From assembly GCA_028583405.1 (NCBI GenBank), contig CM053243.1, positions 38,001,998-38,065,997 on the forward strand: a stretch of 64,000 nt of DNA, given 5' to 3'. This DNA comes from Pogonophryne albipinna. Taxonomy: Eukaryota > Chordata > Actinopteri > Perciformes > Artedidraconidae. A model generated the notes under the pieces. The model was given only the letters and a program-made list of their open reading frames with translations, searched no databases and was not told the DNA's origin. The stretch's first letter is position 1. The number at the start of each line of letters is the position of its first letter. A program made the position numbers and the translations under genes. Shown here in pieces: positions 10,879 to 21,648 of the stretch.

Positions 10879-10888
10879 ACGAACCGAC
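10879..10888 (+). promoter_or_regulatory. Self-complementary primer-binding site
   Basis: ACGAACCGAC, three bases after the 5' LTR, is the exact reverse complement of GTCGGTTCGT at 10623-10632, the inferred first bases of the transcript. This is the arrangement known from Tf1/sushi elements, where the RNA 5' end folds back and primes reverse transcription without a tRNA. No tRNA-type TGG-starting primer site is present at this position. Confidence 0.7.
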
Positions 10889-10896
10889 CATACAAG

Positions 10897-11960
10897 ATGG
10901 ACTCAGCCGATTCCACCGTGGTCAAGACGGCTTGCAGGTGCAAGGAACACGCCTGCATCAACAGGCGGAACAGATGGCAACTATGAATCAGGGGATTCAG
11001 GACTTACATGCCCGTCAGCACAACTTCCAGGCAACAGTGACAACAGAAATAAATCACCTGGCGGAGAAAATGCGGGATACTTACGCATCTCGAGACACGA
11101 CCTGCGGTTCCTGCGGCAGAGTTTTCCGGTCCAGCGGAGGTCAGGGTTGCGGAGATCCCCGTTCAAATACCCATGCCATCGTCTTCACTCCGCCTCGCTT
11201 CACCGGAGAAGTTCTCCGGGGATTCTGGAAACTGTCGTCCTTCTGATACAGTGCGATCTCCATTTCAAGTATCAGCCCGCAGCATTTCCCACAGAACAAG
11301 CTAAGTAGCGTTCATAGTGTCTCACTTGACGGGAAGAGCGGGAGCCTGGGCAACAGCAGAATGGGCCCGAGACTCGCCGGTTTGCCAGTCGTTAAGGTTT
11401 TATGGAGTCTATGAAAAACATTTTTGACCGAACAGCACCCGGGAGAGAGTCAGCAAGAGCCCTGGTGAACATCAGACAACGGCAGAGGAGAGTGGCGGAT
11501 TACGCGATCGAATTCCGGACCCTGGCAGCGGAGAGTGGATGGAACTCAGCGGCTCTTTTCGATGCGTTTCTGCAAGGATTAGCGGATCCCATAAAGGATC
11601 AGTTAGCTCCATTGGAGCTGCCTGTAGAATTGGACTCGCTCATCGCCATGGCTATCCGGGTGGATCAACGTCTAGCAGAGAGACTTCGGGAGAAAGCAGC
11701 TTCCACTCCTCGGTTCGGACGAGTTACAGAGGGAACACTACGGTTGGCGGAGTAATACCCGGACTTCGTCTCCAGAGCGACCAGCGCCCCTAGCACCGCG
11801 GAGGAACCGATGCAGCTCGGGAGAGCCAAACTCACCCCGGAGGAGCGTCAGCGCCGCCTACGGGAGCGGCGGTGTTTCTACTGCGGCCAGCAGGGTCATG
11901 TTCTGGCAGCCTGTCCGGCAAAAGATCAGGCTCATCAGCGGGAAGAGGGACGCTGGTGAG
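10897..11960 (+). pseudogene. gypsy gag region, frame-disrupted
   Basis: The likely start codon is 10897. Coding continues across at least three frames: a heptad-rich coiled-coil segment (near 10940-11070), the capsid-like region (LVNIRQRQRRVADYAIEFR, about 11462-11520) and a zinc knuckle ([14 protein letters not shown], about 11875-11920, spacing CX2CX4HX4C). Frame changes near 10930 and 11190-11300 mean no complete Gag can be made. Gag would package the RNA genome in cytoplasmic particles. Confidence 0.8.
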
Positions 11961-12009
11961 CCGAGTGACTTCTTTCGACCCTTCCTCGAGAAGACTGACT
12001 CAGGTACAA

Positions 12010-13190
12010 ATAAACTGAATGATAAGACTGTAACTCAGGATGCATTAATTGATTCTGGGGCTGATGAGAGCTTGTTAGACTGGGAGCTGGCTAAAGAGTT
12101 GAACTTAACATTGTCCTTTAGATCAGCCATTAGAGGCTAGCGCGTTGGATGGCCGCCTTTTATGTACAGTCACTCATCGCACGGAACCCATAGAAATGAT
12201 CATAGATCAGGAGCACCGTGAAACATTAGCTTTCATTTATTTAACTCAGCTCAACAGCCTCTCATTTTGGGTTACCCTTGGCTTGTTAAACATAACCCTC
12301 ACATGGACTGGCTTACAGGAAGGTTAAGGGGTGGGGAATGAGTGTTCTCGTTCATGTTTAGCCTCTCATACAGTTTCGAGTGGACCGCACAGAGCTGGGA
12401 ACTTAAACAGGCGTCAGATAGGGACAGTGGCACTCCTTCTAAACAATCTGACTTTCCTGACCTGTCCAAAGTGCCAGAGTGTTACAGTGACATTAAAGAG
12501 GTGTTTAACAAGACACGAGCTACTTCCTTGCCTCCCCATAGACCGTATGATTGCCCCATAGAACTTCTCTCGGGCTCTACTATCCCCAAAGGACGGTTGT
12601 ATTCTCTCTCTGGTCCTGAAAGGGAGGCCATGAAAGAGTATATTGGAGCATCACTCAAAGCTGGCTTGATTCGGCCATCATCATCCCAGCAGCAGCGGGT
12701 TTTTTTTTGTAGGGAAAAAGGACGGTTCATTAAGGCCCTGTATTGACTACAGTCCACTTAATCAGATCACCGTTAAGAACAGATACCCCCTTCCACTCAT
12801 CTCTACGGCATTCGAACTGTTACAGGGACCAAGGTATTTACCAAGTTGGATTTAAGGAATGCATATCATCTTGTGCGCATTCGGGAGGGGGATGAGTGGA
12901 AAACAGGGTTCAATACACCTACGGGACATTACGAATATTTGGTGATGCCTTTTGGACTTTGTAATGCACCTGCTGTTTTCCAAGCTCTCATTAATGATGT
13001 GTTAAGAGATTTCCTGAATGTTTTCTGTTTTGTGTATCTCGATGATATCCTCATTTTTTCTCCAGATACGAAGACTCATGTTAACCATGTTCACCTTGTT
13101 CTTCAGAGACTTTTGGAGAACCATTTGTTTGTAAAGCCGAAAAATGCGAGTTTCATGTGAATCTGTGGCATTTTTGGGTTTTGTGATTTC
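12010..13190 (+). pseudogene. gypsy protease and reverse transcriptase region, disrupted
   Basis: The protease active-site motif appears as LIDSGADESLLD (about 12046-12082). The reverse transcriptase follows from about 12400. Its fingers/palm segment is open at 12846-13160 and carries the catalytic YLDD at 13035-13046. Stops or shifts fall near 12140, 12705-12750 and 13158, the last inside the thumb-proximal region, so no full-length polymerase is encoded. Confidence 0.88.
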
Positions 13191-13198
13191 CCCTAACA

Positions 13199-13830
13199 AT
13201 GGAAATGGACCCAGCTAAGGTCAGTGACGTGGCGAATTGGCCCACGCCAGACTCTAGAAAGAAGGTTCAGCAATTCTTGGGGTTTGCTAATTTTTACAGA
13301 CGTTCATACGCAGTTTCAGTGCTATTGCCTCTCCTCTCCATGTCCTTACCTCTCCCCATGTTCAGTTTGTGTGGAATCCACAGGCAGAAAATCTTTCCTG
13401 GAACTGAAGAGGAGGTTCACCACAGCTCCCATCCTGACTATGTACCTGATCGCCACCGACAGTTTGTGGTGGAAGTGGACGCCTCCAACGACGGCGTTGG
13501 AGCTATACTGTCCCAGATGTCAGCGGGGACAACAAACTTCATCCATGTGCATATCTCTCCCGTAAGCTATCTCTGCGGAGAGGAATTACGACGTGGGAAA
13601 TCGGGAACTGTTGGCGGTGAAGATTGCTTTGGAGGAGTGGCGGCACTGGTTGGAGGGAGCGGAGCAGGATTTCCTGGTCTGGACAGATCATAAGAACCTG
13701 CAATACATTAGGAAGGTCAAACGTCTGAACTCTAGGCAGGCCAGGTGGGCGTTGTTCTTTAATCGTTTTAGGTTCACTCTGTCATATCGTCCTGGCTCGC
13801 AGAATGGAAAGCCTGATGCACTCTCCAGAA
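13199..13830 (+). pseudogene. gypsy RT connection and RNase H region, disrupted
   Basis: The connection shows QQFLGFANFYRR near 13270. RNase H shows VVEVDASNDGVGAILSQ near 13467 and [20 protein letters not shown] near 13680, both standard Ty3/gypsy signatures. The two parts lie in different frames, with breaks near 13320-13400 and 13560-13600. Confidence 0.85.
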
Positions 13831-13879
13831 TATATGATCCTGAGCCAGTCCCCAAGAGTCCAGACCCCATTCTACGGCC

Positions 13880-14800
13880 TGACCGAGTGATAGGGAGGGT
13901 GACCTGGCCCATTGAAGCCAAGGTCAAACAGACAAACAGTGGAAATCCTGTCCCAAGAGGATGCCCTCAGAATCGCTTGTTTGTGCCGGAGCAACTTCGA
14001 TCTCAAGTTGTTCATTGGGCCCATACGTCTGTACTTACCTGTCATCCTGGAAATAAAAGGACCCTTTCATGGTGAGACACAGATTCTGGTGGCCGGGGAT
14101 GTGGAAGGATGTTGCAGAATATGTAGCAGCATGCCCTGTGTGCGCCAGGAACAAAACTTCACGGCAAGCTGCGGCAGGTCTTCTCCAACCTCTGCCCATT
14201 CCCAACAGACCATGGTCTCACATGCATTGGATTTTGTGACGGGATTACCAACATCGGCAGGTAATACCACTATACTCACTGTGGTGGATCGTTTTTCTAA
14301 AATGGCACACTTTGTCGCCATGCCCAAATTACCTAATGCCACAAGAAACAGCAGAGGCCATGTTGGCCCATGTGTTAGGATCCATGGTTTTCCCAATGAT
14401 GTCGTTTCAGACCGAGGCCCACAGTTCGTGTCACGTTTTTGGAAGGAGTTCTGTCACCTAATCCAAGCCACTGTTAGTCTGACTTCCGGATACCACCCAC
14501 AGTCGAATGGACAAGCGGAGAGGATGAATCAGGATTTGGAGACCTGTCTGAGATGTCTAGCGTCCGAGAAACCCACCACCTGGAGTAAGAGTCTGATTTG
14601 GGTAGAGTATGCACACAACACGTTACCCACATCAGCCACTGGTATCTCCCCGTTTCAATGTGTCCATGGGTACCAACCTCCATTGTTTCCGGAGCTCGAG
14701 AAAGAGGTCACTGTGCATCAGCCCATGCTCTGGTTCGACGCTGCCGTCGGGTCTGGGCGGGAGTTCGCCACATGTTGCAGAGGAGTGCAGCTCGCATGAA
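13880..14800 (+). pseudogene. gypsy integrase core region
   Basis: A long open stretch (13912-14799) holds the three catalytic acidic residues in context: VVDRFSKMAHF (about 14283), SDRGPQFVSRFW (about 14407) and NGQAERMNQDLE (about 14509). The N-terminal zinc-binding part before about 14060 is in a shifted frame, as is the C-terminal part after about 14740. The DDE core itself is intact. Confidence 0.88.
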
Positions 14801-15079
14801 AAAGTTGGCTGACCGGAAACGACGTCCAGCCCCCAAGTACCAGGCCGGACAACAAGTGTGGCTATCCACTAAGGATCTTCCTCTCCATGTCGCCTCCAGG
14901 AAGCTGGCTCCCCGGTTCGTTGGTCCTTTTCCCATAGCCAAAGTGATTAACCCTGTTTGCTGTCCGTTTATGTCTGCCAAGATCCATCAAGGTCCATCCC
15001 ACGTTCCATGTCAGTAAGGTGAAACCGGTCAAAGTTAGCAGACTGGTCCCCGCCTCCACGCCCCCTCCACCTCCCCGGA

Positions 15080-15290
15080 TTGTCGACGGAGGTCAAGTAT
15101 ACACTGTGGACAAAATACTGTCTGAAAGGGAAGAGGGGCCGAGGTAGACAGTTCCTGGTCGACTGGGTAGGATATGGATTGGAGGAGAGGTGTTGGATAC
15201 CAGGCAGCTTCATTGTGGACAAAACGCTGATATCTGACTTCGATAGAGAACAGTCTCAGGCTTCAGGGACGTCAGGAGCCGTCCGTAAGA
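15080..15290 (+). pseudogene. gypsy chromodomain
   Basis: An open segment contains KYTLWTKYCLKGKRGRGRQF and FLVDWVGYGLEERCW, the chromodomain signature at the integrase C-terminus of chromoviruses. Such domains are known to guide integration to particular chromatin. The frame continues to near 15319. Confidence 0.8.
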
Positions 15291-15297
15291 GGGGGGG
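15287..15297 (+). promoter_or_regulatory. Polypurine tract
   Basis: AAGAGGGGGGG lies three bases before the 3' LTR. It is the expected plus-strand primer for this retrotransposon group. Confidence 0.85.
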
Positions 15298-15300
15298 TAC

Positions 15301-15775
15301 TGTAAGGTTTCAGCGTTAGAGTAGGGAGCTTATGGGGTTGTGTTATTCTGGTGATCTTACGTTTTATTTTGATGTTGGCTCTGTCCTCTCATTACAGGTG
15401 TCGTCACTTCCTGTAGTGGTGTGTCATGGCCAGCTTGATGGTGATCTTCTGGTCTGGATTGGTTACACCTGTGCCTCATTAACCATGGTGTATATGTAGC
15501 CCTATTCTCCTGTTGTCCTTTGTCGGTTCGTCTTTGTCTATGAATCAGGTCCATGTCTATACTTCCACGGCAACCCTTGAGCAAACCATTAGTTGAACCT
15601 AGCGTACTGTTGAGCTACCTAGTAGATCCTAAAAACCCTGCATTACCATTAGTTGAACCTAGCGTACTGTTGAGTTACCTAGTAGATCCTAAAAAACCTT
15701 TTGTACAAATAAAGGACATTCTTGGAAATCAAGAAACGAATCGTGCATCTGAGTCTTTGTGAGTCCTTCGTGTCA
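15301..15775 (+). repeat. 3' LTR of the gypsy element
   Basis: 475 bp, identical to the 5' LTR except for two substitutions (C to T near 15427 and T to G near 15595). Confidence 0.95.
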
Positions 15776-15785
15776 CTGTGCAATT

Positions 15786-17055
15786 TCAGTCTCACATCTC
15801 ACATCACATCGTCATAAACAAATACCGGAAACAGACCGAAAACACTTTATTCCGAGTGTGCTTGCTTTTCTCTTTGGAGGTCATCACATAACGGCATTGT
15901 AATACACGGTTCGGCTGCATTAAATATTACATATCTGCCGTAGTTCTGTATTTATAGAGCCCTGATGAGAAGACTTCTAGACAAGCATGAGGAACTGAAA
16001 ACGTGACATGGATCATAAATATATCAGCCATTAAACAACATCTTACATTTCTTTTCACACAATACGTCTCCTTGCAGTATCAACACTAATTCGGCTGACT
16101 TTTATATTTGATCCAATTGGTAGATAGGCTGTATTTACACCATAAAGGTGCACAGCTGATAGAAAGGGACACCTAGTGGTTAAAGCATGTTATTGAATTT
16201 CATTATTTTTATTATTAGATATTAATAGGATCCCTATAAAGTATAATCATTACTCGTTATTCTCTACTAATAGTTAATTAAAGACTGTATATAATGACTA
16301 TTTTGCACATCCCTTGCAAAATTTCAAGATTTTCAAAGGTTTATTGGCATACACAAACGGTGTAGTTATGCAATGAATGAAAAGCTTTGTGTATACCTCC
16401 AGCAATGTTAACTATGTTGAAGCACTTATTTTAACTGATATTATACATATGTATTATACTCTTATATAAGACGTATGTAGATATTATAAGAAATGTGCAG
16501 AATACGACAGTTTAATGGTGGAGGTACACACATATTGATAGATGTCTCCGGCCTTGTCAGGTATTGAACAATCAATAAATAAAGAACACAGAATTATTAA
16601 ATATAAAACACAGAATTTGTGTGATTATACTAAATGATTTACAAATAAACAGCACTGCATATTTACAACTGTTACACATGCTGATGTAACGCAAATGTTT
16701 CCAACTTGGGATCAATAAAGTATATCTTATCTTAAGATGATCGATGGCTACTGCCATATTTGCAAAATGTGCCTCTGAACCTTGACAAGTGCATGTTTCA
16801 GGCTCATCAATTAACAACAGGAGGGGTCATAGACATAAGACCAGCTGTTAAATAAAGCTCTTCTGATCTTAGCTGGCATGTGGGTAATGCTGCCCATTAT
16901 GGGCACAAGCAATTTTCACCCATTTATCAATTATATGTTTTACATTTCAGTGTTTCGTATACCCTAAACCTCCAGGGATGTACACAGTTTAATACTGGCC
17001 ACTTCTTATTATGGGAAATACAAAAACGTCTTTTAAAACTACAACTCCCAGTATT
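15786..17055. other. Interior of the long-inverted-repeat element, no gene seen
   Basis: No exon or transposase motif was recognised. Near 16705-16738 the text TTGGGATCAATAAAGTATAT resembles the 3' tail of a fish CR1/L2-type LINE, implying a short retrotransposon fragment before it. The rest is A/T-rich unique-looking sequence. Confidence 0.4.
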
Positions 17056-17432
17056 TGTTTGATTAATAAACACAAGTTGGAGTTTTGGACAGTCTGACGT
17101 GCCATAGAACATGTTGCGAAGGTTGCGAAACACAATAGCCAGCATGTGTAGTTCTGGGGACGGGGTCGGGGAGGGGGGGGCGGGGGGGACGGGGTGGACC
17201 CGTTCAAATCCAGTTTTGGACAGTCTGCCGTGGTTCCATCCCATTTCAAGTGCTGTTCGACGCTCGGCACACTCTCCAATCACAGAGCTTGAGGACTATC
17301 ACGGGGTTTGTCAAGCGAAGCGGAGAGAATACTTACTTCCAGGTCACCGGGTGTAATATTCTGTAAAGCAAATGAGCTGCTCCGACCCTCGGTCCTGACG
17401 GACTCCAACTTGTGTTTATTGATCAAACAAAT
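17056..17432. repeat. Short inverted-repeat (MITE-like) element
   Basis: TTTGTTTGATTAATAAACAC at 17056 is matched in inverse by GTGTTTATTGATCAAACAAA at about 17413-17432. The arms are about 29 bp and enclose about 320 bp. Inside, GTTTTGGACAGTCTG occurs twice in direct orientation (17090 and 17213) around a G-rich stretch (17158-17195). Confidence 0.65.
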
Positions 17433-18206
17433 AAATAAACACAAGGGTAATTATGTGTTATTGTTGAGTAAATGGAGAATTGCACAGGGGAAAATAACGT
17501 ATCTATGCCACAATTTTAGATGCGGATTTTGTTAAACTAATACGTTTGCGCTGTGGACCAACACTATACATTGACGGGGAAGGGGGTAGCAATAAAGATA
17601 ACACCATTAAACAGTTACACAACATAACATAAATAATATCGATAGCAGCGTCCCTAGCAACCACCTTGGTGACAATGAAAACGTTGTATAGACACAATTT
17701 CCTGAAGTAATCTTCGTAATAACAAGCAAACTAAAGATCATGTGCATCCACTGCACACATAATCTGAAATAACAACTCATATTTCTCGCATCAAATGACA
17801 TCAAAACGCATTTTAATGGCCAAACTAACTTTAAAATAGGCATTTTACACCGAGAATAAAACGAAGTTCGGCCATGTTTCTTTTTTCTGCAGGGAGAAAT
17901 TTGAAGATCACGTGACATACTGTAGACGCCAGCCATTGGAATGAATGGTGAAAAAAACGTGGGGATCTTACAATTTCAGAGGCGTTTTTGTAGAAATACT
18001 ACGTCCTACGTTGTGGACCAACGTAGTTATTACACGTTTTTTTGTGAGACTGGGTTGGAAAGACAGAAGCACAATAACAAGTAGGCCTACGCTATAGAGG
18101 CTTTGCATATGACGTCTTGGGTAACGTAACGTCAGCCCAACGGCCATACTGGAGTACCAAAACAGACACCGTAATACGTCATACCTGTTTTTTTATCGGA
18201 CATATA

Positions 18207-19824
18207 ATGGTTAACTTCTGTGCTATTGTTGGCTGCGGCAACAGATGTGATAGAAACAGGGGGCCGAAGTCATTTTACAGGCTGCCGGTGGTTATAACAC
18301 ACCAGGGTGAAGCAACACATGAACTTTCAAAGCGTCGACGGGAAAAATGGCTCAATAGGATCGGACGGGAGGATCTCAAACCATCTAACCACAACTATAC
18401 TCGCGTTTGTGGGGATCATTTCACGTCAGGTAAGCGTCAGGTTTTACATACAAACATTCAAAATCAACACAACCCACGTACTAAGACATGTATCTTAACA
18501 AGGAAATAGTAATCCTGGAGTCTGTGTCATCGATCGACATATCAGATTGTGGAGTATCTACAAAGTAAAGTCATCCCTTGGCTCAGGTCATCTTCCCACC
18601 AGTCTGTCAATCCCCTGCAGTGCTTCGTTTAACTGTAATTTAAAGAAATTCCTCCCCCTACTGGCCATTTGATTATATGTAAACAGTGAAGGCTGTACAG
18701 TCCCTGGCACCTTTTCAGAGGCTTTTGGTTTCCTCAATTATTTGTCATGTTCCAATGGCTTGACACCAGCATTTTAAATATATCTAAAGTCTGACTTCGC
18801 CTGTCAAAAGAGGTCACATTTGTATTAATTAACAGTTCACCCAGGATATAACTGACGTACAATCTGATTTATTTGCAGGTAAACCAGTGGCACTTTTTGA
18901 CAAAAATCATCCTGACTGGGCACCGTCTGTCAAATTGGGCCACGAGAAAATTACAGCACCTTCCCCTGCTACACATGCCAGGTATAAACGCACCAGAAAA
19001 AGGTCATCCATCGCACTACTTGATCTCTACAGCATGGCATCTGATATACCATCTTTAGAAGAGCCCACACCAGTCCTGGGAGCCACTGGGGAAGAAGAAG
19101 GACTGATTGAACCAGAGACTGGCACTGCAACTCAGACTGATTTGACTGAATCCCGTGTGTTTACCTTGATTATCGACGCCATGTTCAAACGTATGAGTTT
19201 CTTTTTGAAGTGGCCATCTCGAGAGGAACTCCAACTGACAATGCCTATGGATTTCCGCCCTCATTTTGGTACTAAAGTGGCTGTTATAATAGACTGCTTT
19301 GAAGTTTCATTGACAGGCCATCAAATTTAATGACACGGGCTCAGACTTGGTCAAACTACAAACATCACAACACCATAACATTTCTGATAGGAATCTGTCC
19401 GCAGGGTGTTATATCATTCATTTCAAAGGCATGGGGTGGCAGGTCCAGTGATAAGCATATTACAGAAAATGGTGGCTTCTTAGATAACATTTTGCCTGGT
19501 GATTTGTTTTTGGCAGACCGAGGTTTCAATATAAGTGACTCAGTGGGTTTCATGTGTGCTGAGGTTAAGGTGCCTGCATTCATGAAAGGCCGGAAACAAT
19601 TATCAATGAAAGATGTTATTGACACAAGGAAAATTGCTAACGTGCAAATTCATGTTGAGCGTGTAATAGGATGTGTCAGGCAGCGATATACCATTTTGGG
19701 AGGACCAATTCCTATAGATTTTTTACTTTCTAAAGATGTAGATGGGATTACATTGATGGATAAAATAGCTGAAGTGTGCTGCGACCTGAATAATTTGTGT
19801 GATACTGTAATACCCGTTGATTGA
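18207..19824 (+). pseudogene. THAP-domain DDE transposase, frame-disrupted
   Basis: Exon 1 (18207-18429) encodes a THAP zinc finger: MVNFCAIVGCGNRCDRN at the start and CGDHFTSG at the end, giving the C2CH ligands. Exon 2 begins at 18879 (acceptor tttgcag) and runs to a stop at 19328-19330, and the frame resumes shifted by one base at about 19320-19824. The DDE_Tnp_4 catalytic residues survive: VIIDCFE (about 19283), ADRGFNI (about 19513) and HVERVIG (about 19653). About 110 residues expected before the catalytic core seem to be missing between TQTDLTESR and MFKRMSFF, without breaking the frame. It would have bound the element ends and cut and pasted it; now it is probably inactive. Confidence 0.85.
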
Positions 19825-20291
19825 GCCTTTACATTGTTACATCCCAATCAACCCATATCAGATTTAAAAATATTACATGTTTGTATTGTAATTATTATTA
19901 CATTATTGTCAATGTTGTACTTGGTCAATTAAATGTCTTGATAATCAGAAAAGTGATTTGGGGTTTGGTTGTGTAGGGGAATGTTTGAAAAATTATTTAA
20001 GCTGTTTTCAGGCATGGAAGATTAATGTTTTTCTCTCAAGTTTTCTATTGTCAGATTGGACACATCCCAAATTGCTTGAATGTGGTTTCAGACCTGCACT
20101 GCGCACTGTAATAATACTGGTAGAATATTTAAGCTTGGGTAAATACATTTTGAAAAAAACAATTGAAAGGGCAAAGTATTATATTTATTACAGGTTTCCA
20201 ATTTACCCATTGAAAAAGGGTGAAAAACAAGTACATGCTCCTTTAACTGTAAGCTGCAGAGATCACCTCACATAACAGAGATAGATTAAAG

Positions 20292-21070
20292 GTCCCATGT
20301 CATGCTTTTCCGGTTATTACCCGTCCCCTTGTGTGTTATGAAGGTTTTTATGCATGTAAATGGTGTGCAGAGTCAAAACCCTCAAAGTACACCATGTAGC
20401 GAGTAAAACTCTAAAACAGAAAATACCTCCCCAAAACGCCTCGTTGGAGATACGTCACTGTCCATTTGATTCTTCCGGGTACATCATGATGTCATGTCGT
20501 CCCCGGAACGAAATGGACCAATCCGTGGAGCCGTTACGTTAAGCCCCCGCTGATTGATCCAAATTGACCAATCCACGGACTTCCTCACACACTCAGTGCA
20601 GGCAGCTCTGCTGATTTCTCCTCCCTGGCTGCAGGCTGATAACAGACAGTTGGGATCGCGGCGAAATTCTCTCTGCAGACCCATTCTCACAGCGTTTATC
20701 AACCTTTTTCTTACTCAATATCAAGCCACACTTATTGTTTTTACTTCGGCTGTGACTTTGTGTGTGTTCAGGTTGAGTTTGGCTGTGTTTCGCTGTGTAT
20801 CGCTAAACAAGGAAATCACACCTCCACGGAGCTCAGCGCGATTCACAACGTCCCGACTGGTCCCGACCAATCGGAGCACACTGGGCTCACAGGGAGGGGG
20901 GGGGCAAGAGCTGCAACGAGCCGTTTAGTGGAGAGAGTGAATACACATACTTTACAGAGATGCTGTATGCGAAACCAATGTGAGTTTGGAAAATTGCACA
21001 GTATAATTCTATTCTAGTAGACCTCAACAATGGAATTATGATCAGTGGAAATGGCCATGACATGGGACCT
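20292..21070 (+). mobile_element. PiggyBac-like MITE, copy B
   Basis: TTAA flanks both sides (20288-20291, 21071-21074). The ends are AGGTCCCATGTCATG and its inverse. It lies between the two genes of the ISL2EU-like element and is inverted relative to copy A. No coding capacity. Confidence 0.88.
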
Positions 21071-21088
21071 TTAACATTGGGTCCATAT

Positions 21089-21300
21089 TACAGTTTTTTT
21101 CAATGCTAAAACACATTTTTTGAAAGCAGGGCTTATTTTCTCAAAACACATTCACAAAACCATACACAAAGTGCAAAACACCTCATATATACTGCAGTAT
21201 GAAGCACTGCAACTACAGAAACACTTACCAAAACCAAACTTTTGCACCAAATGGCACACACTTCATTTATAGTACAAGAGTCATACCAACACATTCAAAA
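21089..21300. mobile_element. Mariner-family fragment, diverged
   Basis: ACAGTTTTTTTCAATGCTAA followed by AACACATTCACAAAACCATA and CACTTCATTTATAGTAC parallels the first 200 bases of the mariner copies at 6640 and 29875, with many substitutions. Only one end is present. Confidence 0.55.
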
Positions 21301-21512
21301 TGTTGCTGTTGGTACCTGTACATGTGGTTAAATATGTAAATTGTAATCCCTGTACATTTTGCTGTATGATGTCCTTTTGTTGTTCTGTTGTTTATGTTTT
21401 TATGTCTTCTTGTGGAACCTACTGCTGCAGGTCTCCCTTGAAAAAGAGATCATTGATCTCAATGGGATTTTACCTGGATAAATAAAGGTTTTGAATTGAA
21501 TTGAATTGAAAA
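21301..21512 (+). mobile_element. LINE 3' tail
   Basis: The text CTCCCTTGAAAAAGAGATCA, then TGGATAAATAAAGGTT and (GAATT)n, is a familiar 3' end of fish L2/Rex-type LINEs. It is a short 5'-truncated insertion. It interrupts the PHD finger coding sequence of the minus-strand gene just after its WFHF motif. Confidence 0.7.
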
Positions 21513-21648
21513 TGAAACCAGGTAGTTTCACAATTTGTGTTATCACATCCTATCATGGGAAGCTTTTCCTCTCCACGACAAAGGCACCACTTGGGTATCA
21601 GTGGTTGGGTATCGGTTGGCTGAGTCAGAGTGGCACATAGAGCAGGGT

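Larger units (their letters stand above)
10402..15775 (+). mobile_element. Chromodomain Ty3/gypsy LTR retrotransposon (sushi-like), frame-disrupted
   Basis: Two 475-bp LTRs (10402-10876, 15301-15775) start TGTAAGG, end GTGTCA and differ at two positions. A perfect 5-bp duplication CTGTG flanks the insertion (10397-10401, 15776-15780). In order the interior shows Gag with a coiled coil and CCHC zinc knuckle, aspartic protease, reverse transcriptase, RNase H, integrase and a C-terminal chromodomain, the order of the Tf1/sushi chromovirus group. Several frameshifts and stops interrupt gag-pol. The host DNA is the left arm of the long-inverted-repeat element, whose right arm preserves the empty site. 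Confidence 0.93.
9831..18057. mobile_element. Long-terminal-inverted-repeat DNA element (about 580-bp arms)
   Basis: 9831-10401 and 17483-18057 are near-identical inverted copies beginning CAACCCAGTCTCA. The whole unit is flanked by the direct repeat GAAAGAC (9824-9830 and 18058-18064), a likely 7-bp target duplication. The left arm is split by the gypsy insertion and resumes for ten bases (CTGTGCAATT) at 15776. No transposase is recognised in the interior (15786-17480). Long arms suggest a Mutator- or Zisupton-like element, but the superfamily is not proven. Confidence 0.7.

Noticed and set aside
20554..20928. 124-codon ORF, with a related one at 9107-9385
   Set aside because: Both fall inside copies of the TTAA-flanked MITE in opposite orientation, with no conserved domain.
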